64,000 bases of DNA from Diplonema papillatum (lineage: Eukaryota > Euglenozoa > Diplonemea > Diplonemida > Diplonemidae), in NCBI GenBank assembly GCA_030068145.1, contig JAPJBO010000126.1, forward strand, positions 62,001 through 126,000, given 5' to 3'. How positions within the stretch are numbered: position 1 is the first letter of the stretch; the number at the start of each line of letters is the position of its first letter. A program made the position numbers and the translations under genes. A model generated the notes under the pieces. The model made no database searches and was not told the DNA's origin. It saw only the letters and a list, made by a program, of their open reading frames with translations. Positions 52,165 to 62,374 of the stretch are shown piece after piece.

Positions 52165-52332
52165 GTGGTGACACATTGACGATCCTGTTGACCATGTCCA
52201 CAGGCCCCGGATGATGCAGTCGTCTCTTTTTGAAGGAAGGGTTGACCCTTGAAACGCTTCACGCGGGGACAGGGTTAACTATCCTGGAAAGCTGCACTTT
52301 CTTCGTGTAGTAGGGTGTCTTGTGGATGTGCA
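52165..52332 (+). repeat. Dispersed 168-bp repeat R6, copy 2 (partner 20054-20221)
   Basis: About 95% identical to the copy near GAPDH, same strand, with GTGTAGTAGGG for GTGGTAGGG near its right end. A (GA)n microsatellite (52148-52162) touches its left edge. Confidence 0.8.
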
Positions 52333-52617
52333 TGGAAAAAACAGGGGAGATCTCATTCTCTTGCATCGGGCCGTACCGTTAACCGCAATAGGTCTCCTAG
52401 GCTAAAAGCCTCTGGCCGACAGAACAATGTAGGTAAGGGAAGTCGGCAAACTGGATCCGTAACTTCGGGAAAAGGATTGGCTCTGAGGACACGTGCGGGA
52501 TTGTCAGTGCGGGTCAGGTCTGGGCTCAGATTGAAGGTACTGTGAGTGGCGCTCTCGGGTAGAGTGCAGGGACTATCTCCCCGGGGAATTTCCACTGAGG
52601 AATCGTGGAGGGGTAGA

Positions 52618-53030
52618 CAGTCGCGATGAGGACGAACTTGCGCTCGGTGGAGCCTTCGTGGAGGATCCACGGGCGGTTGGGTGTGTGCAGGGACCATCTC
52701 CCCTGTGAGGGATCGTGTGGTGGCATGGCATTTTTGCGGCCTCCCACCTATTTGACACCTCTCGTGCCGTTGCCGGGACGACAGTCGCGATGAGGACGAA
52801 CTTGCGCTCGGTGGTGCCTTCGTGGAGGATCCACGGGCGGTTGGGTGTGCGCAGGGACCATCTCCCCGGGGTGTTTCCAGTGAGGGATCGTGTGGTGGCA
52901 TGGCATTGTTGCGGCCTCCCACCTATTTTACACCTCTCGTGCCATTGCCGGTACTTTTGCCGACAGTCGCGACGAGGGCGAACTTGCGCTGGTGCCTTCG
53001 TGCGTGCTGTTGGGTGTCCAGTTGAGTGCA
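52618..53030 (-). pseudogene. Three decayed tandem copies of an exon-1 segment of the unknown gene
   Basis: GTCGCGATGAGGACGAACTT plus the following 45 bases occurs at about 52620-52682 and 52786-52850 and, more eroded, at 52973-53025. It matches 51606-51676 in exon 1, which encodes RLWILHEGTTERKFVLVATV. The copies read PWILHEGSTERKFVLIATV and similar. The intervening GTGCAGGGACCATCTCCCC...GAGGGATCGTGTGGTGGCAT is itself repeated, so the tandem unit is about 165-185 bp. Each copy is only about 20 codons. Confidence 0.8.
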
Positions 53031-53671
53031 GGCCGGGATGTTTCCAGTGAGGGGCCTAGAAGAACGAACGCTAAAGAACACCGCAGAACGCGTAGCGGTG
53101 TTTCATTGTTGCGTATTCTACCTCTCGTGTCACTGCACACCCGGACAAGAGCCAAACTCAACAGGGGTTTTCTTTCCTCGCTGACCGTTTCAAGTCCGTT
53201 CCCTTGACCGCACACGGTGCTCGACCGTACAATACAGGAGTAAAAGGGAGATCATCAAGGCGTTTCTTCTTCGAGGCGTTGCGTACTCAACATTCCTTTT
53301 TCCTTTTTTTTCTTGTGTTTACTTCCGGAGGCGACGAGGAATTCTCTCCATGCCTTTTCATGCATGTTTGTCGACGGGGCCGGGGGACCGGGATGGCTCG
53401 TGGAGGAGATGTGAACTTCTTACCACGGGCTTATTCGAAGGCCGCGTTGCTGCCCTTAAATTTGCAGCACTAGCTGAGCTTGCTAGCGTACAAGGCTTGG
53501 TCCACTGGTCTGCGCTACTTTCTGCCGAAGAACAGACTATTCCCGGATAAATGCTCAAGTTGGGTTGGAACACGATTTTTGTTGGGGTCGGGGGGTGGGA
53601 GTGGCGAGGGACGGAAGCAACAAAGGGAGGAGGGGAGTCGGCCGTTCTCTCCCGGATGAGAGCTGCGGCGG
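53031..53671. other. Intergenic region, nothing recognised
   Basis: No supported ORF, RNA or repeat. Confidence 0.35.
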
Positions 53672-53860
53672 CCGGGGGATTGCAAGAACGTGCTTGGAAT
53701 GGATGTGTGCTCAACACCGCACTGGTCCCGTCTGCGCCGTGTTTCGGTCCTTTAAGCCACGGACACATACGGCGGACCATCATCAGCACAGAACCTGAGT
53801 GTCTGCAGACGGGACAGCGGTGTGATCAGGCGGCTGCTCGTAGCTCGTCACAGCCAGGAC
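53672..53860 (+). repeat. Dispersed repeat R4, copy 2
   Basis: It matches 43148-43330 and 58738-58925 from GGATTGCAAGAACGTGCTTG to GGACAGCGGTGTGA and CAGGCGGCTGCTCGTAG, with a short deletion before the last block. Confidence 0.8.
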
Positions 53861-54199
53861 CACCCGGCCTACATGTATCCAGCCACACTGATCGCTATCA
53901 ACGCAGTGCGTCTTCTTCCAGCGGCGCAAGGTTCCTTTTTGCAGTGCGGCTCAGGCAACGCGGACCGAATGCACTGTTTCCTGTCTCTCAAACAAGCCTG
54001 CTCCGAAGTGTGGGAGCATGGGCCAACTCGTGCTAGCAAGGACTTAACCACTATCACATTGGCTCGTCGAGGAGATACGGGACCTCTCTCACCCACTGTG
54101 GATATCCCATTCCAGGAGACGCCGGTTGTGTCCCCAAGCAGCTTGCGCCACAGTCCGAATATCCGTAGAGCCAGTTCAGCTTGATTGTGTGATGTCACA

Positions 54200-54439
54200 A
54201 CACACATGGACGGTTGCAATTCGACGAACCTTTTTCTCTCCGGGGATTACGCAAAGGATCGTTCTATCGTCCACTTCAAGAAGGAGAACTGGCTACCAAT
54301 CAAACGAGCCACAGCGCGAAGACTGCAAGAGGCTGATGCGTGTGAGGCTCAGCTTCCCGGCATGAAGTACCAGTCTGAACACTCGGAGTGGTTGCACGTG
54401 GGGGGATTCCAGTCACGGGGTGGCATGTCGGTATCATGA
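54200..54439 (+). CDS. Possible exon or element fragment, unrecognised
   Basis: An open frame with protein-like composition (SGDYAKDRSIVHFKKENW, then RRLQEADACEAQLPG) ending TGA at 54437-54439. The only start candidates are weak, no partner exon can be joined, and no family is recognised. Confidence 0.2.
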   Translation, partial: THMDGCNSTNLFLSGDYAKDRSIVHFKKENWLPIKRATARRLQEADACEAQLPGMKYQSEHSEWLHVGGFQSRGGMSVS

Positions 54440-55106
54440 AGCGACTCTTTGACGAAGGGTTGCTTGCGGATGCCAGCAAAGAGAAGTACAAAACGTAGAT
54501 GCAGAAACGTCAGTCGCAATTCCGACAGGAAAGTTTTTTTCTTACCTCGAGAACGTTGCGTTCTTGTACTCATGGTTTCCACGAGTGATGGGTGGCGGGG
54601 CTGGCAGACAACTGCTGCCTGAGGGGTAGAAAAGGGTTCTTCAGAAAACATGCCTTCCTTGGGCGACGGGAACGTCGCCAGCGCGGGAAGATGGAATTGA
54701 AGCGGGGGAAGGGGGGCGAGGGAATTGATTGTACTTACAATACGTCCGAGGACACCCGGTCCTCGGCGATACATCCGATCCACTTTGAAACCGTCGTGAT
54801 TCGTGGAATTCGTGTTTTAGGCTGCAGCTGACTTTCGTTGTTTTCTTTTGTTCTCTTCGATCGCTTTCCTGACAGGCGAACGTTGGACTCACATCCCACG
54901 CAGTGCCACGCATGCTCTTGACAGACGCTAGCGCCCGGCATTGTCCACATGCGTCACAACCGTGGGTACTGTGTTCTTCCAACACCACAGGCGCAGGAAA
55001 GCGTGGGGCCTGCAGGTTTCTGTTCCAACGACACATCCGGAGCTTGGGGAACGTACCAGAAACAAGAAAAAGTGGCTTGTGCGCCGTGGGAACGGCGAGA
55101 CCCCAC

Positions 55107-55470
55107 CAGCACCAATGAATCCCGGGTGCGTGTCGTTCGCTATGCCTCGCGGATTTCCCTCGACGAATCGCAAGACACACGGCGGATTGATGCAACTCTG
55201 CTGTCAGAGAACGCGCCGCAAGTCTCCTGCCTGGTCGTGGCGACATCGCGGCACCGGCTTTTGAAGGCGCGGCGCGTTTGTGCGAGAGCCGTGGGTGGAA
55301 CCGCGAGAGCAAAAGGATGCTCCCACAGCACCAACACAGAGGAACCCCAGGTGCGTGCTGTTCGTCATGCCTCGTGGAACTCCCCTCGACAAAATCGCAT
55401 AACGCACGGGCAGATCGATGCGAACCCTGCGCTAACCCTGCTGTCAGAGAACGCACCGCAAGCCCACTGC
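55107..55470. repeat. Direct repeat pair upstream of the PGY gene cluster
   Basis: About 120-140 bp at 55107-55225 recur at 55325-55470: AGCACCAA, CGTGCTGTTCG or CGTGTCGTTCG, ATGCCTCG(C/T)GGA, and CTGCTGTCAGAGAACGC(G/A)CCGCAAG, with indels. A third, weaker relative precedes it near 54890-54960. Confidence 0.65.
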
Positions 55471-55520
55471 AAAGCGCGGTGTAGTTGCTCGCCTTGCACT
55501 TGCACTTTACAGAACTCAAT

Positions 55521-56010
55521 GCAAAGCCCGCCGTGCGTTGGCGTCCAAAAGAATCGCGCGTCCCGCCCGAAGGTGCGGGTTCACTTCGTCCTCGGGACGG
55601 CCCTCTCAGCCGGCGGCCCCATCTTGAGCGAGCCCTCCATCGGGCGGAACTTGACGAAGTACTGCTCGGAGATCGAGTGGTCAGGCTGGCCGCCTCCCTG
55701 CGTGAAGAAGTGGCGGATGCCGCCCTTCTTCGCGAACTCCGAGTTGTTCGGCTTCCCGCCGGCCTCCTTCAGCGCCGACGCCAGCGCCGACCCGCTGGAC
55801 GTCAAGTCCACCGGCGGGCGGTTCGCCCGCCCCGTGTCGTTGACCAAGCTCCGCGGCTCGAACCCAGTGTAACCGGGGAGAGTCCGCTTCGACGTCGTCA
55901 TCAACCGGATGTCTTTGGTCCCGCCGGTCGTCTCGTGCAGCGTGTCCGCATCGCGCTTCTGGCTCGGAACATGACCCATGTACCCGGGGAGCTGCAGGCC
56001 CACTGCAAAG
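55521..56010 (-). pseudogene. Tandem copy of the 3' end of the PGY-motif gene
   Basis: 55575-55998 repeats 56069-56492 (offset about 494 bp) with only a handful of substitutions. It includes the last 140 codons and stop of the neighbouring gene and the 3' flank (CCGTGCGTTGGC(G/A)TCCAAAAG). It retains the LPGYMGHVPSQKR and LPGYTGFEPRS motifs in an open frame ending at 55581, but lacks the N-terminal two thirds. Its open frame upstream reads into non-homologous sequence, so it is a 3' fragment, not a full gene. Confidence 0.85.
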
Positions 56011-56074
56011 CCCGCCGTGCGTTGGCATCCAAAAGAATCGCGCGTCCCGCCCGAAGGTGCGGGAAGCAGCGCCT

Positions 56075-57316
56075 TCACTTCGTCCTCGGGACGGCCCTCT
56101 CAGCCGGCGGCCCCATCTTGAGCGAGCCCTCCATCGGGCGGAACTTGACGAAGTACTGCTCGGAGATCGAGTGGTCAGGCTGGCCGCCTCCCTGCGTGAA
56201 GAAGTGGCGGATGCCACCCTTCTTCGCGAACTCCGAGTTGTTCGGCTTCCCGCCGGCCTCCTTCAGCGCCGACGCCAGCGCCGACCCGCTGGACGTCAAG
56301 TCCACCGGCGGGCAGTTTGCCCGCCCCGTGTCGTTGACCAAGCTCCGCGGCTCGAACCCAGTGTAACCGGGGAGGGTCCGCTTCGACGTCGTCATCAACC
56401 GGATGTCTTTGGTCCCGCCGGTCGTCTCGTGCAGCGTGTCAGCATTGCGCTTCTGGCTCGGAACGTGGCCCATGTACCCGGGGAGCCGCAGGCCCAGGGC
56501 TGACTTAGCCGTCCCAGCGCCTAGATCACCGGTGGTAGCCGTCCTGCTGAGATCCATCGGGTTGGTGGAGGTGGGTATCACCTTCGTCGGCACGTGTCCC
56601 CTGTTCCCGTACTCGCGCTGGTAGCTGGACACCTGCTGGTGCGTGCCCAGGAAGGTGACGAGGTCCTTCGACGTGACGGGCTCGGCACCGAGCAGCGACC
56701 GCTTGACGGTGCCTTCGTACTGCGCCTCGCAGCAGCGCATGCCGCCGTCGACCTTGCGCTTCTGCAGCTTTTTTTCGGTCGGGACCGCCTGCTTCGCGCT
56801 CGACCGCGTATTGAGGGCCGGCGCCGCCATGTCGACGATGGCGTCCCTGTACTCCTCCTGCTGCACGCGGGAGTAGAAGGCGGCGTCCTTGTTCTTCTCG
56901 ACGGAGTTCGCTGCTGTGTACGACGTCTTCGCGGTGAACCTCTCGCCGGCGGCAGGGCTGCCGGCAGCGGTGGCGCCGGCTTCGTGCCTTTTCTTGGACT
57001 CGGTGAGCAGATTCGCCTTCGTGCGCGGCTGCGTCCAGTCCGCCGGGTCTGATCGGACGGCGCCGGCGGCTTGGTAGAGCGACGCCTCGGTGCCGCGCTT
57101 CGGGAGGAAGACGCGTGTCGTGTCCTTCAAGACTTCGTCGGCGGTGCACGCGGCGCCCCGGTCGAGCCCGATCTTCTGGCTCCGCCGGTTCCGTGCGTCT
57201 ACGGCCATCTTCTCGGTCACCAGCGTGTTCGAACAGATCAGCGGCTGCTGGCTGGACGGGACGTAGCCTGCGTATCCCGGCAGCCCGGCGACCGCGGTGC
57301 CCACGCTGCCGGCCAT
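56075..57316 (-). CDS. PGYxGxxP-motif protein, probable ciliary microtubule inner protein (FAM166/CIMIP2-like)
   Basis: A single-exon 413-residue protein from ATG at 57316 (MAGSVGTAVAGLPGYAGYVP). An in-frame Met 105 bp further upstream has no similar context. It contains LPGYAGYVPSS at 12-22, and later LPGYMGHVPSQK and LPGYTGFEPRS, the short motif repeated in FAM166/CIMIP2 (DUF2475) proteins, which line the inside of axonemal doublet microtubules. Other parts are polar, Lys/Arg/Thr-rich and probably extended (YREYGNRGHVPTK-like loops), as in such filamentous lumen proteins. Between the motifs is a helical stretch (DAAFYSRVQQEEYRDAIVDM). The assignment rests on motif number and style, not on overall homology that I can verify. 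Fragments of its 3' and 5' ends flank it as pseudogenes. Confidence 0.65.
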   Translation of the reverse strand: MAGSVGTAVAGLPGYAGYVPSSQQPLICSNTLVTEKMAVDARNRRSQKIGLDRGAACTADEVLKDTTRVFLPKRGTEASLYQAAGAVRSDPADWTQPRTKANLLTESKKRHEAGATAAGSPAAGERFTAKTSYTAANSVEKNKDAAFYSRVQQEEYRDAIVDMAAPALNTRSSAKQAVPTEKKLQKRKVDGGMRCCEAQYEGTVKRSLLGAEPVTSKDLVTFLGTHQQVSSYQREYGNRGHVPTKVIPTSTNPMDLSRTATTGDLGAGTAKSALGLRLPGYMGHVPSQKRNADTLHETTGGTKDIRLMTTSKRTLPGYTGFEPRSLVNDTGRANCPPVDLTSSGSALASALKEAGGKPNNSEFAKKGGIRHFFTQGGGQPDHSISEQYFVKFRPMEGSLKMGPPAERAVPRTK

Positions 57317-57475
57317 TTTCGGACTACAATCTGGGGATTTTGTATATCTCTTGGATTCGACTTCTTTTTTTTGTGGCGTCTGTTCGAGACCACTTTGTCC
57401 TGGTGTTGGTGGGGTGTGCATGCCAGGATAAACGCTGTGCTGTTGTGTAAGAAAATGTATTAGAGATCTTGATCA

Positions 57476-58003
57476 TCCGATCGGACGGCGCCGGAGGCTT
57501 GGTAGAGCGACGCCTCGGTGCCGCGCTTCGGGAGGAAGACGAACGTCGTGTCCTTCAAGACTTCGTCGCGGCGCCCGATCTTCTGGCTTCGCCGGTTCCA
57601 CGCGTCGACGGCCATCTTCTCGGTCACCAGCGTGTTCGAACAGATCAGCGGCTGCTGGCTGGACGGGACGCAACCCGCGTATCCACAATTTCACTGAGGG
57701 AGTTGATGCACCACGAAGGTCAATTCGAGCTTTGGGTTGGGAATGCAAAGACTCTGTAGCGATAATCTGCATCGGTTCAATTACAGAACTTCACACATTC
57801 AGGGTGCCTTCCGGGTGTGGTTGGTTCAACTAAACAGTCAAGTTCCCGCCCTCCCTAACCCCCCGGTGACCGTCGCCCAAGCTCGTTTCCCCGGGTTAAG
57901 GCAGCCACTCAACATTCTTCTAGGCAGTTCTCGTCAGACAATACGAAGAGCAGAAACTCCTCGGCAGTCCGGCGACCGCGGTAACCACGCTGCCGGCCAT
58001 TTT
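57476..58003 (-). pseudogene. 5' fragment copy of the PGY-motif gene, split by an insertion
   Basis: 57476-57685 matches 57056-57265 of the parent (over 90% identical, with small deletions, for example the GCGGTGCACGCGGCGCCCCG stretch shortened). The N-terminal codons reappear at 57960-58003 (matching 57283-57320, ending GCTGCCGGCCATTTTC). About 270 bp of unrelated sequence (57690-57958) separate them. That insert contains GAATGCAAAGACTCTGTAGC, which recurs as GAATGCAAACAATCTGTGGC at 60938, so it looks like a dispersed repeat that jumped into the pseudogene. Deletions break the frame. Confidence 0.85.
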
Positions 58004-58737
58004 CAGGCTGCTGCTCGCGTTTCTCTTGTGTTGCCGACGATGTTTGCCGAAGATCAAACCCAGGCAGAAGTGAGAAAACGACGAACCCGACAACCTTCGA
58101 GATGGTTGTGGTTATCCAGCCGTTAGTTTTGCGTCTTCTCGCCGCGGCGTTCGGAACCGGGCAACAACGTTGGCCGAGCGTTCAGGTGAAACCTGCTGCC
58201 AACAACATTCGTGTTTAGTACGCTCGAGACATATCCCCCTGCACTGGATGCGGTAGCAGTCAAGGAAGCAGTGCCACAGAACAACTCACGAGTTGACATA
58301 GCAGCCGTATCTGCACCAGTAGCACCTGCACCGGGTCCGACCAATTCTGAGTGCGCTGAGACAACAGAAAATAGTCAGTAGCCCATGTTTTTGAGCCCGC
58401 AAGGTGCATTATTTCATCGCATCTTCAAGCTGGACTTAATCTCATGCATTAGCCAACGCCATTCTGTCGTTGACAGTTCACTCCCGCGCGAGACGTAAGA
58501 AAAGACGAAAGGTCGGTCGTGTAGCAGCTTGTTTTGGATGCCTTGTTTACAGGTGAACACATAGTACGAAAAAAATGACACAGAGGGGTGGGCGACAAAG
58601 GGGTAAAAGGGGCGGTCCGGGGGGGAGGAAGAAAGGGTACACGTCGGGCGTGGGGTGAACGAGCTGCGAGGGAAAAAGGCGGCACACGAGCTCGCGTTTG
58701 GATGAGGCGCCGGTGGGTGCTTCTTTTTTCGACGGGC
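58004..58737. other. Intergenic region, nothing recognised
   Basis: No supported ORF or RNA. Purine-rich GGGGCGGTCCGGGGGGGAGG occurs at about 58609-58628. Confidence 0.35.
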
Positions 58738-58925
58738 TAAGGTGGTTTGCAAGAACGTGCTAGCAGTGGGTATGTGCTCAACACCGCACTGGTTCCGTCT
58801 GCGCCGTGTTTCGGTCCTTTAAGCCACGGACACATAAGGCGGACCATCATCAGCGCGGAACCTGAGTGTCTGCAGACAGGACAGCGGTGTGAGTCTGCTG
58901 TGTCAGGCGGCTGTTCGTAGAGAGC
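58738..58925 (+). repeat. Dispersed repeat R4, copy 3
   Basis: Nearly the same as 43148-43330 (CAAGAACGTGCTAGCAGTGG, then GTTTCGGTCCTTTAAGCCAC). Here it heads the longest composite, R4-R2-R3. Confidence 0.8.
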
Positions 58926-59009
58926 GCGCAGGCGAATCCGTCACGGGGAAAAGGCCCCTACAACCGTGTCTGAGCAATCAGTTAAAAGGCCTAGGGGGTG
59001 GTTGGAGAA

Positions 59010-59232
59010 CCAAAAATACTCGAGGGGCTGCCTTGTGCTTCCTCCGAAGGAGGCTAGAGGGGGGAGAAACAATACAACTACAAAATGGGTCTTTTTTGTT
59101 GAATGCGTACGCCCGCCACTAAACCCAGATTCACCTGTGTTTCGTGTGGGCTACAGCACATTTACCTCCTTTGATCTTTTGCAGCTGGCAGCCTCCTCAA
59201 GTATTTCCTACAAAGCAGGTGCTTGTTCTTCG
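59010..59232 (+). repeat. Dispersed repeat R2, copy 4
   Basis: A complete-looking copy from ACTCGAGGGGCTGCCTTGTG to ACAAAGCAGGTGCTTG, followed without a gap by R3. Confidence 0.8.
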
Positions 59233-59430
59233 CTTACACCACCGTGTGTTGTTTTCTCACTCAGGACTTTTGACCTGTTGTGTTTGTGTGATTTGTCGTG
59301 TAGGGGTAGACCCGCATGACCTCACGTCCGTTCAACACGTGGTTCGGTAGTTACAGCACTTTGGATCCCTTCTGTTCTTTGTCGGGCAGCATCGTCGAGC
59401 ATTTCCTTTCAAGCTGGCGCTTATGTAAAA
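59232..59430 (+). repeat. Dispersed repeat R3, copy 2
   Basis: It matches 45488-45665 with an extra TTTGTGTGATTTGTCG segment; it ends in CTGGCGCTTATGT followed by an A-run, which may mark a retroposed 3' end. Confidence 0.8.
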
Positions 59431-61093
59431 AAAATATGGTCCTCGAAACCCGCGGCACGAATCCCAATTTGAACAAGATTCGGCCGGTCTACCTCTGTTT
59501 CCTTGAGCTGCATACAAACACCTGCGGCCTTTTACGGCTTCTTCTTTGTTCGCGGTCCGGCGCCGGCCAGTGCTGAAGACGCGGCCACCACCTACGACGT
59601 GAGCAAGAACGCCGAAGGATGGTTGCCGCATGCAGTTTGTTTCAGCTTGGGTTTCATTCAAACAGCGAAGACCTCGCAATTCGATCCCCCAGAGCCCCAC
59701 TGGTTGTAACGCGCGGCGCCAGCCTAGCCCTCTTTTCATATTGTACTTTTCGCAACGGGTGTGGGGAACAAAAAGAAGGGGGAAACAAGGAACAACAAGA
59801 AATCGTGGGGCCTCTCCCCATTTTCTTTCCTTCCTCGTATTTATACGCACGTAGGTACCAGGGAAAGCCTGCTACACGGGAGCCAAGCTTCACGTGTTCG
59901 GCTGTACTGCAGAGCCACGGGCCTACGGGTCAAGTGGCTACCGATTTCCCAAACTAAAGCATCAAGGCGTGGCGCACCTTGGGGCTTGGCGCTCGCGCTG
60001 AACATAAGCTCGTCGAGACGGTCAGCCGCAGGGCAGAGCGGACGGGGTTATAGCACTGTGCTGCCTCCGACTCAAGCTTTGCAAACCCGCTGCTCACGTT
60101 CCTGGAACAGGAGCGGCCTTATTCTTTTTATTTTTTTCTTCTTCTTCTTCTTCCTCAAATTTATACTTTGTCCAGTGCTTGCGATAAGGTCTTATACAAA
60201 GAACAAACTCGGTCAGGTAGACCGAGATTACCCCCCCCAGCTTCACCCCTGGTGAGCGCAGATGTTGACGCAGTGGCAGCTTGTAGGTGGAACCAAATAA
60301 ATGCATGCGTTTTGTTGCTGCCGTGAGAAAAAAGACAGACGCTTCGTTTTGTTTCATGCGTGCCGGGCTGATCGATTTCCCACTTTGTTGTTTTAACCCG
60401 GTTCACAAAAAATGTGCAGGGCAACCGTACAATATTGTCAAATTGGAAAGAGAATCCTTGTTGTCCAACTCGTCCTGGCTTGTCAAGTACGGGGGTTGCC
60501 ATGAACTGTGGATATTGCGACGAACAACGTCAGCGATCGCCGGCTCTTGAGGCGGAAGTCACACCCGCGAAGGCAAGGCGTGTACTCCGTCGGTGCACAC
60601 TCCATCGACTGCTGGATCTCGTGTTCATAATGTATGACGTTTTCAGAATAGCAAAGGAGCGGTTGCGCAGCTCTCGACGGAAAGAAAGTTGAAGTATGGT
60701 TATAGGCCTCCGCTTTTTCTCATAACGAAGGGGAGAGGAAGATCGGTCCCGGCTCAGTGGCAGGTGAGGGATTCCGACTGCCACACGCACAAGCTCAAGA
60801 GGTCCACTCAACTGGGCGTGGCGGTCAACAGATCCAGAGATGGCGCCAAGCCACGTCTGGATATATTTTGCTTGGGAAATCGGCCAAGTCACCCCCTGCC
60901 CGATCGAACGTTGTCGAGCCTTGTGGTTGAGGGTTAGAATGCAAACAATCTGTGGCGATAATTTGCATCGGCATTGGCCTTGTAGAACGTGCGAGCACCG
61001 GGGGAAACCCTGGCAAGAAATGCGCTTGGACGCACAACACCGCGGCGCCCGGTCGGCAATTGGCGAAAATGAAACGCTAGGGAGCCCAGGGTC
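59431..61093. other. Intergenic region with a partial R1 copy, no supported gene
   Basis: R1 copy 4 (partial) lies at about 60325-60430 (AAAAAAGACAGACGCTTCGT, GCGTGCCGGGCTGATCG). A (TTC)n tract is at 60130-60155. GAATGCAAACAATCTGTGGC at 60938 is the relative of the insert in the 57.7-kb pseudogene, with a further echo at 62345 (GCAACAATCTGTGACGATA). No gene is supported. Confidence 0.4.
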
Positions 61094-62242
61094 TCACCAT
61101 ATGTCACCAACTGTGAATCCTTGTTGAAAGGGGTCTGTCGGATGAACGACGACAGTGGCGTACTGGTAAATCCACGCTGTCCCTGATATTGACGGGAAAA
61201 TAGACTGCTTCGCAGTTCCATCGGCACTCTTTACTGTACCGGTGGAGAGCACCGCTCCCTCGAACTCCGACAGAATAATAGACTTGTGCACGAAGGTGCT
61301 TCCGGCCGACAATTCACCCCTCGCGAACTTCGAAGCCATCACGGCACACGTCCCGGTGCCGCAGGGCGACCGGTCTATGATAGACGACCACGTCGAGTCG
61401 TCGTCCCATGAGAATGTCTGGTTGGACATTATCACCGCATTCTGATCGTGCCGTTTGTCGACGAAGGCGAGGATGTCGGGACCAGGGTAGTCGATGTGCG
61501 GATGGGTGACGGGGCTCGCCTCCTTTGCGCACTGCTTCAGGACTTCGCCTAGTTTACACAGGAGCTTCCCATTCGATGGGGACAGCTGCGCAGGGTTGAC
61601 CCCGCCGTCACCGCTGAACTGAGCGACGTCGACGATCACGTACCACATCCCGCCGTACGATATGTCGACTTCCACTGCGGTGACAGCGCCGCGCCCCCCT
61701 TCGCCGCCCCGCAGGAACGGGAGCTGCTGGTAAATTCGCGGCAGGTGCCGGGGCGGGAGCGGGACGCGGACGCTGCGCTTCTCGCACCACGACTCGACGT
61801 TGTGGATCGTGACCCTCTCCGCCTTGCCCGCAGCGGTCGCGGCGACGATCGTCACGAGCCCCGCGGGCGTGTCCAGCTTGAAGCTGCACTCAGCAGAAGA
61901 GCTGGCGGGGACCATGCCCGTTTCAATCAAGACCGTCGCCACGCATATTATGTTGTGGCCGGACATGGCTGGGTACACCTTCCCTTGCTCCGCTATGATG
62001 ACCCCAAAGACGGCTTCGTCACAGCAGGCAGGTACAATGTAGTCCGCATTCTGACAAGGAGAGCCCCGGGGTTCCTGAAGCAGCACCTTCCTGTAGTGAT
62101 CCAAGTGCTCCATGCAGTACGCACGCTTCTCCATCATCGTCTTCCCAGGGATAGTCGGGAGCCCACTCGTCACAATCCGAGCTGGCTCTCCGCCGCAGTG
62201 GGCGTCGACAGTGGTAATGTGCTTGGTCGCAGCGCCCCACAT
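61094..62242 (-). CDS. Proline racemase-superfamily enzyme (hydroxyproline epimerase/dehydratase type, Ser-Cys pair)
   Basis: A single-exon 382-residue protein from ATG at 62242 (MWGAATKHITTVDAHCGGEP), of normal family length. Motifs: TVDAHCGGEPARIVTSG (11-27), IPGKTMMEKR (31-40), PAMSGHNIICVATVLIETGM (91-110), VDISYGG (192-198) and DRSPCGTGTCA (290-300). In true proline racemases both catalytic positions are Cys; here the first is Ser94 (MSGHN) and the second is Cys294. Cys-Thr pairs mark trans-3-hydroxyproline dehydratases, and Ser-Cys pairs are known among 4-hydroxyproline 2-epimerase members, so epimerisation of hydroxyproline is the most likely activity, with low certainty. No signal peptide is evident. 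Longer frames upstream read through a (TAG/CTA)n microsatellite and are not part of the protein. Confidence 0.88.
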   Translation of the reverse strand: MWGAATKHITTVDAHCGGEPARIVTSGLPTIPGKTMMEKRAYCMEHLDHYRKVLLQEPRGSPCQNADYIVPACCDEAVFGVIIAEQGKVYPAMSGHNIICVATVLIETGMVPASSSAECSFKLDTPAGLVTIVAATAAGKAERVTIHNVESWCEKRSVRVPLPPRHLPRIYQQLPFLRGGEGGRGAVTAVEVDISYGGMWYVIVDVAQFSGDGGVNPAQLSPSNGKLLCKLGEVLKQCAKEASPVTHPHIDYPGPDILAFVDKRHDQNAVIMSNQTFSWDDDSTWSSIIDRSPCGTGTCAVMASKFARGELSAGSTFVHKSIILSEFEGAVLSTGTVKSADGTAKQSIFPSISGTAWIYQYATVVVHPTDPFQQGFTVGDIW

Positions 62243-62291
62243 TCTGAGCTGCACTATTCTCCCCTCCGGCCTTCCCCACCCCCAAGTATCG

Positions 62292-62293
62292 GT

Positions 62294-62324
<31 letters not shown>
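62292..62324. repeat. (TAG)n microsatellite
   Basis: Eleven perfect TAG units about 50 bp upstream of the proline racemase-like start codon. On the coding strand it is (CTA)n. Confidence 0.95.
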
Positions 62325-62374
62325 TTGAACTTGTATATGCAGCAACAATCTGTGACGATAGACGGCACAACTAC

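Noticed and set aside
59680..59720. tRNA-like T-arm (ATTCGATCCCCC)
   Set aside because: No acceptor stem, D-arm or anticodon arm could be paired around it.
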